A stretch of DNA of 64,000 nucleotides from Hofstenia miamia. Lineage: Eukaryota > Xenacoelomorpha > Acoela. Positions 44,372-55,240 of the stretch are shown here, in pieces. Each line of letters starts with the position of its first letter. Within the stretch, counting starts at the first letter, position 1. Below the pieces are notes generated by a model. The model was not told where the DNA came from, did no database searches, and was given only the letters and a program-made list of their open reading frames with translations. Where the stretch lies: positions 3,432,832 through 3,496,831 of the forward strand of contig SCFE01000001.1 in the NCBI GenBank assembly GCA_004352715.1. The letters are read 5' to 3'. The translations under genes were made by a program, and so were the position numbers.

Positions 44372-46585
44372 ATGGTTTCTGTTTCCACTGACACTGTGAA
44401 GCCCGTACTGCATCATGAGCTTCAAATGGTTCATGAAGCAAGAGGGACGAGTATTCAGTCAACCTCGTTTGCACTTGTTCACCATCAGCTTCAAATGGTT
44501 GATGATGTTCGGGGAGAGGGTTTCCTTGCACCAGGAACCTCAAGGATGGGCGTTAAACGTAAAATTCTGGATTCCTCACCTCTTACAGATGTATCGGAGT
44601 CTTATATTAATCGACCTCACCCAGACTCAGAGTTGTCCGCATCCTCCACAAACTCTAAAACTCTTAAAAACATTCGCAGATTACAAAAATTTACTTCTAT
44701 AGAAGGTGAACTGCTTCATCACTATTTCAAACCTAGAAAGAAGGCTCTTTACATAGTTGATAATAATATTCCCACTGAAACTAAGGAACACATACAAACC
44801 CTTTTATGTTATCAAACTTCTGTTCCCTCCGCAAGTGAGTTATCTTTCACTATAGCTTCCTATAAACAAGCTCGTTGTAATACTCTACTATTTACAAGCA
44901 TACTATGGCAAAAACATTTGAAAGATGTTATCCTTCTTTTGATGAAAATTTTAACACTAAAAATTTGCGACAACTTCTCCTAAATCTACCTAAACTTCAA
45001 CTCATTGAATTGGTGAATAGTGATTACAATTCTTTACAAATTGTTTACTTTATTCGAGAAAAAGACATTTCATTACCTAACCTCCATAAACATTTCGAAA
45101 AAGTTAGCACACTAGCCACAAAGAATAAAGTAACACTATCTTTTATTTAGATTGAACGCGAAATTCTAATTACTCCAGAATTCTTTGTATTTCATTTCGA
45201 CGATTACATTGTTCTCAATAATGATTACAGTGATGACAGCATATCAAAAATGCTCTACACAGATATTATGATGAACAATAAACTACCACCTATTTGTCCA
45301 CACATGGCTAACAATCGATTTATGCCTTTTTGCACAAGCAGCCGAAATACTCAATGAAACTAATCAACTGATAAACCTAGGCAATGTATCAATTCGCCTT
45401 ATGATCCAATTATCAGATGCCACAATATGAGAATTAAATAGTTAATTGAATGATATTAAAGGAGAAAAATTAAAAAACGAAACATGGCCTGATATTGAAA
45501 TTAAAACACCATCATTACACTACCACTTTCAGTGGAATTAGCAATATTGAATATGCAGATATCGTTCAATTTAAAAGATAAAAGTGACTTCAATAAAACT
45601 TTATTCTCAGAAGAAAAAGTTCCTTCCTTTAATGCCAAAGCAGCTATGTGGTTACTATCAATATTTCTAACAAAGTTTTAAAATCTATCAATAAAAAACT
45701 ACGTCAAAACATGTCCAAAGCTACTAATTTCGAAATAGCCATCTCTCCCATTTCTACGAAAGCAAAAAATTGGCTATTAAGTGGTATATAAATTACAACT
45801 AGACCTCTCAAAGCAGACGCAAAGATATTCTACAAATATGAAAAATATTTTATGTGCTTACTCTGCCCATATCATATTACCGGCATAATTCCCACAACAA
45901 TATTATGTTTTAAGCTCGGAATCGACTACAATGATATCACACTCTTTTCGGATCTTGTTCGTAAGTTTATGTCGGGTGCTACAAGTGAAACTAGATATAA
46001 CACTCTTCCCGGAGATTTACTTCCCCTTTCTACTGATAACATTTTCAATAGAAGACAGAAAAACACTAAAGCAATACGTCAACAATATAAACGAAAACAT
46101 GCTGATAATCGCAGCGATTTATTATATAAATGGCTTCGAAAACTCTACACGTCACTTGTAAATACCAGAAAGAAGTCTACTTCAATAAATTGCTCCTACA
46201 AAACGGTGTTTCGTCAAACATTATTATTACCAAAAAAGTCCAACTTAGTCCTATTGAACTCAAACAAGAGGAAATTCTGCTCAGGGAAAGTACAATTACA
46301 TTATCTCCACGTTTACAAAACGAAATTGAAAAAGTCAATCTAGAAAAACTTGGTATTAAAACTCCCGAACATTTATAAGAATGGATATCAGTAGTAGATG
46401 AAAAATTCCTCATTACTAAAATCCCAACTCCACCTCAACAAAAAGAAATTGTTGTTCCTCAACAATATGGTCCAATTAATGAATGTCACACAGAAAATCT
46501 AAAAACTTATTTCACTATCGAAATGTTCACAGATAAAGAAATAGAAATTCTACTACAACCTTTTCCCAAAATGAAGACTTATTAA
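44372..46585 (+). pseudogene. Decayed unknown ORF downstream of the integrase
   Basis: A chain of + frames suggests one former protein of about 700 codons: 44372-44980, shifting to 44905-45330 (stop at 45148), then mixed frames 45850-46375, and after one more stop to 46585. The N-terminal part has three LQMV repeats (QMVSVSTD, LQMVHEARG, LQMVDDVRG) encoded by CTTCAAATGGTT words at about 44366, 44418 and 44490. The remainder is hydrophilic and I do not recognise it. Position after an integrase suggests a third ORF of the same element; a gag-like or unrelated neighbouring ORF is equally possible. Confidence 0.45.
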
Positions 46586-47566
46586 GAGCAGGTGTAGTAC
46601 ATGCGTGAGTGCGTGAGTTAAATTTTAATAAACAGTCTAAAAATGGGGATGGATGTGTTAACTTACAGAAATACTTGTAGAAAAATAACAAACTAGTAAA
46701 TTTAATCAGGTATTTCGGAGAAAGCAAATTATACTTTTGGACATATGCACTAGTTTGTTGTTTATCACATTGAAACGTTGTCCAGACTGCATGATTAAAT
46801 GTTGTGGTTAATTGCTCAATTCTGTTAATGTTGATTCCATTAAGTAGCAAGCAGGCATATGAAAATTGGGTTATTGGGTACTCAAAAACTTCTGGAAGAA
46901 GACGCCGACATACGTATCCTGGATCCTAGTCCGAGCTGGGTGGGCGTGTAGTATATTTGCATCTAAGTTGTAAAATAACAATTTGTGTCGATTTAACGAT
47001 ATTTGATGATAGTAATTGTACAACTATTGATTTAATATTTATTTGTATTTTGATTGGTCGATCGTACGAGGAATCCATTTTGTTTGCGTAATTTAAAAAT
47101 CAGACATCGCAGTATCGTTTAATATTTTGTTCTGCTATTACTCACCAGAAAGTGTGAATTCTGTTAATTTAAGTTTTGCTACCCTTGCTTTCATTTGTTT
47201 TTCTATTTTAAATTATCCCAACCGTATATTTAATTAATCTTATATTTTAGCATTTTTCGGACAACAGACTTTTTACAAATTGCCCACTTATTATCTTTTA
47301 TTATATTTATTTTATTTATGTATTTGATCAGTATGATCAACGCTAAGGGTGTCGCTTCGGGCGAAAGGTAGGATAACCAGAGGCTTTAAATGGTGATAGT
47401 AAGTATTAGGTATAAGGATGAGTACGGTTAGGAAGCGCGATTTGCATGTAGCTATAATTATTGTATTTTCTCTAGTCTAAAATGAGCTGAGAATTAGGTA
47501 AGTAAGTAAACTTTTATTATTATTATGATAATCATCATAACATAAAGATTATGAATAAAGGAGAGT
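46586..47566. other. No gene seen; possible retroelement 3' non-coding region
   Basis: Non-coding. A purine stretch AAAAATGGGGATGGA at about 46640 followed by TGTG could be a polypurine tract and LTR start, but no second copy of the sequence was found, so no LTR is called. Confidence 0.35.
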
Positions 47567-48950
47567 TCACGATTTCAGGAATCGGCTGGGGAAGAGGGAT
47601 AGTTCTTTAGAGCTGGTCGTTTTCCTTACTGACGGCATTCTGTGTCGTAGCTTTGTCATTGCATACTTTGTTCGCTGCGAAACGTATTTATGCAGCGGAT
47701 GTTTTACGCCCATGCGTTGGATTTGCCTGTATAGCCTTCGGTCTGATATGCGAATATGTTCTCTTATTGGAATGTAGTTTGATATGATTCCCAAGCGCAT
47801 GGCTTTCTTCTGTACTCCATCAATCTTTTCAAGAATACTCTTAGCCGCCCCTCCCCACACGCTGCATCCGTAAGTGATAATACTGACCACAATAGACTTN
47901 NNNNNNNNNNNNNNNNNNNNNNNNNNNNNNNNNNNNNNNNNNNNNNNNNNNNNNNNNNNNNNNNNNNNNNNNNNNNNNNNNNNNNNNNNNNNNNNNNNNN
48001 NNNNNNNNNNNNNNNNNNNNNNNNNNNNNNNNNNNNNNNNNNNNNNNNNNNNNNNNNNNNNNNNNNNNNNNNNNNNNNNNNNNNNNNNNNNNNNNNNNNN
48101 NNNNNNNNNNNNNNNNNNNNNNNNNNNNNNNNNNNNNNNNNNNNNNNNNNNNNNNNNNNNNNNNNNNNNNNNNNNNNNNNNNNNNNTAGATCAATTGTAA
48201 CTCATCTGAGGTATAACCCAGCTTCTTCAGCTTCAACAGCAAGAACACTGTAGAGTTTGCTCGCGCAACTACGGCCTCAATATGTTGTCTGAAGCTAAGT
48301 TTCTCATCAATAATAACTCCAAGAACTTTCACAGCTGCGACTTTGTCAAAAATAGCTTCAGGGGTATAGGAACTAAAGGTGAAGACTAATTCGTGCGTCT
48401 TATTATTGTTGAAGAACAAGTTTTTCGAAGCATATTGGCGCTGTAAAGAGTCAAGAATTTGATCAGCTCTATCTCCTGAATCTGCTGAACCCGGAATTAC
48501 TGGGTTATTATCGTCGGCAAAGGTCGTCAAAGAATAATTCATTACTACTGGTGAGTCCCTCACTATGTCATCTGTTGCTGCGTTGAAGAGAACCGGGCCA
48601 CTGACGGTTCCCTGCGATACTCCGAGATTTGTTGTGCGGAGCTCCGAGTCCACACCATTGAGAGTTGTGTACTGTGATCGCCCGGTCAAGAAACTGCTAT
48701 ATAGCCGTATTACATTGGCGTCGATTTTTGGTACAATGCTCTTGAGCCCCGTGATTATTGCTGACTGGCAGACTGTATCGAAGGATTTACTCATATCAAG
48801 GGTAATTAACCGAGCGTAGTCATATGTCCGCCTATAGTCATTGATTTGGTTGAGCATCACCAGGAGTGCACAAGAAGTTGGTTCATCGCTTCGGTTTGGA
48901 ATTAACTTGTTCTCTGAATACTTGTTACCTAAATCAACGTTTAATAACAA
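47567..48950 (-). pseudogene. LINE reverse transcriptase, 5'-truncated, interrupted by a gap
   Basis: The minus strand carries clean RT motifs: ARLITLDMSKSFDTVCQSAI (first Asp), GVSQGTVSGPVLFN, then SLTTFADDNNPV with the F-A-D-D catalytic pair, KVLGVIIDEKLSFRQHIEAV, and after the gap SIITYGCSVWGGAAKSILEK followed by the C-terminal part to a stop at 47567. From 48950 down to the gap the frame is unbroken. The endonuclease and fingers upstream are missing, with a junction around 48950-48970. The 287-N gap removes about 95 codons of the thumb. It is one of the better preserved RTs here but cannot be autonomous. Confidence 0.85.
47900..48186. other. Assembly gap, 287 N
   Basis: Inside the LINE RT. 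Flanking sequence continues the same protein in order. Confidence 0.98.
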
Positions 48951-49103
48951 ACATCAAATAATGAACAAATGAGTTTCAAAAAAGCGCATGTTAAAACCAA
49001 TATCAAGAAGCTTTGTTTTCTACAGGAATATATGAGGCAAATTCTAATTCATCAGTTAATTCCACAGTGCCAACATTAAAACGATCTTAAACTTGATTTA
49101 AAA

Positions 49104-49565
49104 TCACAGCAAAGTAAAGATTTCGTCCATGCGTTCTTGTTTATCTAAAGTCCCTAGTACACAAGCGGCATTATGTTGAATAATTATCGATGTTATTGAT
49201 TGATACAGAAATTCTTTTGCTCGTTTATCGCCAGATATATTTACAAGTTTGTCTCCTAGATCTTTCAAAAAACTTTTCGTCGAAGGTCCGCAATTTCCTT
49301 GAGTATCGAAAGCAAGGGGTTGGAACAAGTAGCCGCTATTGGATATTTCGGTATACTTTGCAGCTTTGCGTTCCTCGGCCTCTTTGATATGATTAACGTC
49401 CCGACAAATGCGACTAGGCGCCAGTGAATCCACAACGGTGACGTCCCACACGAGAGATTGTCCGCGAGACCAGGGTATTAAGGTCATTCCGTCTGGTCGT
49501 TTCCCATCGCTTCGACATAAACCTGGTGGCTCTAAAACAGAATTGTAATTAAGAATTTCCTTTTT
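49104..49565 (-). pseudogene. Restriction-like endonuclease end of a second LINE family
   Basis: The minus frame reads EPPGLCRSDGKRPDGMTLIP, then WSRGQSLVWDVTVVDSLAPS, a PD-(D/E)XK-type endonuclease block (RPDG ... VWDVT). It continues with YLFQPLAFDTQGNCGPSTKS and a helical end, AACVLGTLDKQ, to a stop at 49104. The same C-terminal domain follows RTs of the type seen at 53559-54540, but here about 3 kb of other sequence lies between them. The frame is open. The left boundary, near 49565-49576, abuts the + strand copy of the uncharacterised family. Confidence 0.75.
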
Positions 49566-49575
49566 AATTCCAGAG

Positions 49576-51053
49576 TTGAAAATGAGTTCCAGAGAGAAAA
49601 TGAGTTCTTCTAGAAGATGTTGCAAATATGAACCGAATGTCTTTTGTTACATCTGTGGACAGTATATGATGGCACAACAAAAGAGGAATATTACAGACTT
49701 TGTCAAGAGGGCGTACAAAGCATACTTTGATATGAAACTTGGTGACCAAGACAAGTCTTGGGCCCCACATATGGTGTGCAAAACCTGTGTAGAAAGTCTC
49801 TTCGGTTGGACCAACGGTAAGCTGAAGTTGACGTTTGCTGTACCAATGGTGTGGAGAGAGCCCAAGAATCATTTTGATGACTGCTACTTCTGTCTCAATG
49901 ACATGACGGGGTTTAACAAGCACAAGAAAGCAAATTGGCAGTATCCGAGCTTGGATTCTGCTATCCGTCCTGTTGCACACTCTGAGGATCTACCTGTGCC
50001 TGTTTTCACCAGTTTCCCTGAAATTGATGAAACCGAAGAGATTCCAGCTGATCTTTCAATATCAAGTGATGATAGCTGTAGCGACTATAAAGAACCCTCA
50101 AATGGCCCTCAGCTTTTCAATCAATCTGAACTTAATGACCTAGTTCGAAAGCAAGTCTAAAAATTGTACTTATGCACAATGGCAATAAGTTTGCTCCTGT
50201 ACCAATTGGTCATTCTACCAAGATGAAAGAAGATTATGATGCTATCAAATTTGTGCTTGAAAAGATGAATTACAACACTCATAAATGGCTGATTTGTGTG
50301 GACTTGAAAATTGTCAATTTTCTGCTTGGTCAGCAAAGTGGGTACACAAAGTATCCCTGCTTTCTTTGTTTGTGGGATAGCAGAGCAAGAATCCAGCACT
50401 GGATAAGGAAGAACTGGCCAGAACGAGAAAGTCTCGAAGTCAGCACAGCCAACGTCATCAATGAGCCTTTGGTACCCAGGGATAGAATCATCTTCCCTCC
50501 ATTGCACATAAAACTAGGGCTCATGAAGCAGTTTGTTAAGGCGTTGAACAAGGATGGGGATTGCTTCAAGTACATATGCAGGCAATTTCCAGGTCTTTCC
50601 ATTGAAAAAACTAAAGGTGGCATCTTTGATGGACCTCAGATTCGAACGCTCATGAGGGATTCTGACTTCACTAATCATATGAACACGGTTGAGTCAAATG
50701 CTTGGGTGTCCTTCGCAGATGTAGTGACAAACTTTTTGGGAAATCACAAAGCTGACAATTACAAGCAATTGGTCCATAAGATGCTTACTGCATACGGAAA
50801 ACTAGGGGCAAATATGAGCATTAAAGTTCATTTCTTGTTTAGCCACCTCGACAGATTTCCTGGTAATCTTGGTGATTACAGTGAGGAGCAGGGAGAGAGA
50901 TTCCATCAAGACATCAAAACAATGGAAGAGAGGTATCAAGGCAAATGGGATGAGCACATGATGGCAGACTACTGCTGGAACCTTTTGAGAGACTGCCCAA
51001 AAGTTGGTCACAAGCAAAAATCATATAAATTTCAATTTTTGTTTTGTGAATAA
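49576..51053 (+). pseudogene. Uncharacterised repeat-family protein, copy 2, internal deletion
   Basis: Part 1 (49576-50160) has a Cys-rich N-terminus: CCKYEPNVFCYICGQYMM, KLGDQDKSWAPHMVCKTCVE, MVWREPKNHFDDCYFCLND, a Pro/Asp/Glu linker, and NQSELNDLVRKQ. Part 2 (50172-51053) has VLMHNGNKFAPVPIGHSTKM, WLICVDLKIVNFLL, YPCFLCLWDSRARIQHWIRK, PPLHIKLGLMKQFVKAL, MSIKVHFLFSHLDRFPGNLG and SEEQGERFHQDIKTMEERYQ, to a stop at 51051-51053. At about 50155-50170 roughly 75 residues present in copy 1 (the YREEKYVPYF and SDINGLFQALG region) are missing and the frame breaks. The rest is intact and conserved. Known to me only as a recurrent invertebrate family without function. Two opposite copies in 64 kb argue for a mobile element; conserved acidic positions (CVDLK, FSHLD, QGERFHQD) might be catalytic, which is speculation. 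Confidence 0.8.
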
Positions 51054-51200
51054 AATATTTTTTTGTGTGTTCATTGTAACTAAGAATCTATTGTATAATG
51101 CTATGCATTAATTTATGATATATAACCGATTATGTAAATGTTTTTTTTTTCACTTGGAGAAATAAAATTCAGCAAATTTTTAACAAATTTTTTGTATACC

Positions 51201-51326
51201 CTCAAAATCTATGAAAACTGTTCAGTTATAGGATAAATGAAATGAGGTTATATTTTATCTACACTCAAAATCTATGAAAAGTGTTCAGTTATAGGATAAA
51301 TGAAATGATGTTATATCTAACTTAAC
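51201..51326 (+). repeat. Two tandem copies of a 63-bp unit
   Basis: CTCAAAATCTATGAAAA(C/G)TG followed by TTCAGTTATAGGATAAATGA and AATGA(G/T)GTTATAT occurs at 51201 and again at 51264, nearly identical. It lies just 3' of the uncharacterised-family copy and may be part of that element. Confidence 0.9.
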
Positions 51327-51422
51327 TTGTTGGATTGAGATTTTACACTGTCTTTGTGGTTTAAGATTATCATAAAAATCAATATCTGACATTTATGCAC
51401 TATTTAGCCGTTTTTTGTATGT

Positions 51423-51779
51423 TTAGCTATGGTCGTGAATGGGTGATTTCAGACAAACGACCCCCTGTGATATCTCAAAAACTAGAGCCAATTTGAAAAA
51501 ACTAATGTCAGATTCGGATTCAACGCCCTTAAAAACCCCAGAAACCAGTCTTACTTTGCCTGCCAAAAATATATTGTTGACCAGTGTAATGTTTTTCAAC
51601 AAATTAAAAATCACATTCTTCTTCTGTTTGCAGTTTTGCACGCTTCCTCCATTCCAATCGCTTGCATATTTGAAGAATTTGGCCACTACATTGTTAATTT
51701 CTTGGTCAGTGGAATCACTGAAATCAATGTTCTTTCTTGTACTTGCTAAATGAAATGCATAAAATCCATAGTCACACAC
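51423..51779 (-). other. Unrecognised 118-codon open frame
   Basis: A minus-strand frame includes NIDFSDSTDQEINNVVAKFF and KYASDWNGGSVQN, whose composition is less AT-driven than most chance ORFs here. The 3' half covers a sequence with a regular look (GAGATATCACAGGGGGTCG). I cannot assign it. It could be part of the neighbouring repeat element, a transposon fragment, or chance. Confidence 0.25.
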
Positions 51780-52558
51780 TAATTAGAAATTGTTGAATAT
51801 AAATTACATGAATATACAATTGAAAAGTAAATGTATACTATATACCAGAGTTAGAAGCATTGTACAAACACGCCTTCGGTTTTTCAAATCAAAGCAAAAT
51901 GTTAGGTACATTGATTAGCATAAAATAAATTTCAATTTAACCTTTGTTTTAAACAAAATTAATATATTAAAAAGTAACTATTTTACTTCATTTCAGAATT
52001 AGTAGAGATGTGTAAACCAATAATAGCTGTTAAAATCAAACAATGAAAATTTTTAAAAACTATTTTCTCACACTCATAGGAAAAATACAGCCAGTTCCAA
52101 CTCTGCTTGATATAGTGTAATTCAGTATTACTATAAATAAATTTTAAAAAAGGTGTAGCATCATCCAAAAAGGCAACCAAAGCTGAATAACGTCGAATGA
52201 TTATTATTAATTGAAATTAATTGTAAAAATTTAGTTAATGATCTTTGGTTATTTTTGTACAATGCAACTAAGATTTAATATTGTTCAAAATGAGAAAACT
52301 TGTTAGCCGATCAAGGAACAATTGACAAATTAAATTGAGGGAACTAACGCTTACGTATGAACAGCCATATTGGCAGACGAATCATTTGAAATTTAAAATC
52401 GGCAGGTACTTTTGTAGAAATTTTATAAATAGCTTTGATTCAACCATAATTTTGATGAACAATAAATTCTTCAGAGTTTATTTAATTTTCATTTCTACTT
52501 TATCTGGTTTGATTATTTAGTAAAATGTACAGCTAGGCGAGTTGTGTCTAGTAGTGGC
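51780..52558. other. No gene seen
   Basis: AT-rich non-coding sequence up to the gap. An open frame at 52335-52520 is not supported. Confidence 0.5.
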
Positions 52559-53558
52559 NNNNNNNNNNNNNNNNNNNNNNNNNNNNNNNNNNNNNNNNNN
52601 NNNNNNNNNNNNNNNNNNNNNNNNNNNNNNNNNNNNNNNNNNNNNNNNNNNNNNNNNNNNNNNNNNNNNNNNNNNNNNNNNNNNNNNNNNNNNNNNNNNN
52701 NNNNNNNNNNNNNNNNNNNNNNNNNNNNNNNNNNNNNNNNNNNNNNNNNNNNNNNNNNNNNNNNNNNNNNNNNNNNNNNNNNNNNNNNNNNNNNNNNNNN
52801 NNNNNNNNNNNNNNNNNNNNNNNNNNNNNNNNNNNNNNNNNNNNNNNNNNNNNNNNNNNNNNNNNNNNNNNNNNNNNNNNNNNNNNNNNNNNNNNNNNNN
52901 NNNNNNNNNNNNNNNNNNNNNNNNNNNNNNNNNNNNNNNNNNNNNNNNNNNNNNNNNNNNNNNNNNNNNNNNNNNNNNNNNNNNNNNNNNNNNNNNNNNN
53001 NNNNNNNNNNNNNNNNNNNNNNNNNNNNNNNNNNNNNNNNNNNNNNNNNNNNNNNNNNNNNNNNNNNNNNNNNNNNNNNNNNNNNNNNNNNNNNNNNNNN
53101 NNNNNNNNNNNNNNNNNNNNNNNNNNNNNNNNNNNNNNNNNNNNNNNNNNNNNNNNNNNNNNNNNNNNNNNNNNNNNNNNNNNNNNNNNNNNNNNNNNNN
53201 NNNNNNNNNNNNNNNNNNNNNNNNNNNNNNNNNNNNNNNNNNNNNNNNNNNNNNNNNNNNNNNNNNNNNNNNNNNNNNNNNNNNNNNNNNNNNNNNNNNN
53301 NNNNNNNNNNNNNNNNNNNNNNNNNNNNNNNNNNNNNNNNNNNNNNNNNNNNNNNNNNNNNNNNNNNNNNNNNNNNNNNNNNNNNNNNNNNNNNNNNNNN
53401 NNNNNNNNNNNNNNNNNNNNNNNNNNNNNNNNNNNNNNNNNNNNNNNNNNNNNNNNNNNNNNNNNNNNNNNNNNNNNNNNNNNNNNNNNNNNNNNNNNNN
53501 NNNNNNNNNNNNNNNNNNNNNNNNNNNNNNNNNNNNNNNNNNNNNNNNNNNNNNNNNN
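52559..53558. other. Assembly gap, 1000 N
   Basis: A 1000-N placeholder downstream (minus strand) of an intact RT frame. It may hide the rest of that LINE, including its own endonuclease domain. Confidence 0.99.
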
Positions 53559-54540
53559 CGGGAAGTGTGTTGCCATGCAATATACTGCTTATTAGCTTGA
53601 AAGATCCAGTCACAGACGCTAAATAAGCTGAAGGGGCAATATTTACAACGGAGGGGATACCCATTCCACTAAGACGTACGGGTAGCTGTATTTGCATGGA
53701 GGCGAGAGAATTTAACCCAATGTTGCATGTCTTTTTCAAACATTCAATTAGACATTGATCAAACTTAATTAAAATTTCCTTTTTAAGAAAACAAGGAGCA
53801 GTCCTCAAAAAATAGTTCATCTTAGGCACATGCAAACATTTTTTTAGAAGAAAAAAAGCATAATGTGTGTCAATTTTTTCCAAATTTTTCAGCCATATTA
53901 GAGAATGTATTAAGTTTCTCTGAAAAAAACAATTCTCAATATCTTTGTCTCCAATTGGTGCCCCAAGGATAACTAAGTCCTTTATTTCGGTTTCACTTAC
54001 ACCAGGGCATACTTCGTCGAATTCTTGCATAATTTTTTTCTTTTTCACATTAACAGGTGAACCTAAAAAGACAATTTCACACTTGCTAGGGTTAACAGAT
54101 AGACCAATTTTTTCCGCTTCCGTTTTGAGATAACTGTACGTAGCAATGACTTTCTGATAATTGTCTGCAAAGTTGCCGTCATCAAGGTACCAAACGTTTA
54201 AATCACAAGAAAAATTTTGTATAATAGGATTTATTATATCTGAAAAAAGAGGAGGACCTTCAGGATCTCCTTGCTGAGCTCCTACACTAGATAAAATTAT
54301 TTGATCACCGAAAAACAGGTATGAGTTTTGTCCATAAGCGTTGTTAGTATAATTAAAAATAGCAGGATACTTTTCGTAAATGGTTAGCAGCAATTTTTCA
54401 CGGTCAATACAATTAAAAGCATTTTTGAAATCAACTTTGAAAAGCACAAAATTATCGTCATCAATTGAGTTTATGTTACCTATGGAATGAACATGCTCTT
54501 GTTTTCTCAACAGTAAGAAGTACATAATAACTAGTTTCAT
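53559..54540 (-). CDS. LINE reverse transcriptase of restriction-like-endonuclease type, open frame
   Basis: A continuous minus frame of 327 codons contains LFKVDFKNAFNCIDREKLLL (first Asp), SSVGAQQGDPEGPPLFSDII, then NVWYLDDGNFADNY with the Y-L-D-D catalytic pair, GLSVNPSKCEIVFLGSP, and VILGAPIGDKDIENC. Beyond the palm, SLASMQIQLPVRLSGMGIPS and NIAPSAYLASVTGSF match the region these elements carry between RT and endonuclease. The upstream fingers are missing: the frame starts at 54540 next to an artefactual duplication, and a + strand LINE tail lies beyond. Frame and catalytic residues are intact, but the copy is truncated at both visible ends. Confidence 0.8.
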
Positions 54541-55128
54541 CGGTTGTTTTTAATATTTCTAAAGATTGAATGCTTGGTGAGTGTTGCACGTGCTTCTACC
54601 ACAAGTCAAGCATTCTACAAAATCTAACGACGTTCTTCAAAATGACTTTCTTGCTGCAAAATTAGTCAATAAACAAAAATAGAACACACATAATTGAACC
54701 TATTAGGGATAAGAAGCGAACAATGAAAAATTCATTTCTAAACACAGCTATAAATATGTGGAATGAATTACCAAAATATATTAAACAAATAAGTATGTTA
54801 AATAACTTNAACATGCTCTTGTTTTCTCAACAGTAAGAAGTACATAATAACTAGTTTCATCGGTTGTTTTTAATATTTCTAAAGATTGAATGCTTGGTGA
54901 GTGTTGCACGTGCTTCTACCACAAGTCAAGCATTCTACAAAATCTAACGACGTTCTTCAAAATGACTTTCTTGCTGCAAAATTAGTCAATAAACAAAAAT
55001 AGAACACACATAATTGAACCTATTAGGGATAAGAAGCGAACAATGAAAAATTCATTTCTAAACACAGCTATAAATATGTGGAATGAATTACCAAAATATA
55101 TTAAACAAATAAGTATGTTAAATAACTT
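54491..55128. repeat. 318-bp duplication joined by one N (assembly artefact)
   Basis: 54491-54808 and 54811-55128 read the same, offset 320, with a single N at 54809 between them. The unit contains both the start of the minus-strand RT and the + strand LINE tail. An unmerged overlap of two contig ends explains this best. Confidence 0.95.
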
Positions 55129-55240
55129 TAAAATGGTTATTGAAAAATATTTTTGACATAATATAAAGAAACTGAAATTGCGAGGTTATAACTTTTATAA
55201 TCCTGATTACTCCATCAATCGTCATAGTCCAAGTTAACCA
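54990..55240 (+). pseudogene. LINE C-terminal tail on plus strand
   Basis: KNSFLNTAINMWNELPKYIK (about 55053-55112) then MLNNFKMVIEKYF and, after a stop, LKLRGYNFYNPDY matches the end of LINE polyproteins after the thumb. Its first part also occurs in the duplicated copy near 54735-54795. It is 5'-truncated: the sequence to its left belongs to a minus-strand LINE. Confidence 0.65.

Noticed and set aside
46640-47400. Possible LTR after a polypurine-like tract
   Set aside because: No second copy was found upstream of the integrase, so an LTR cannot be supported.
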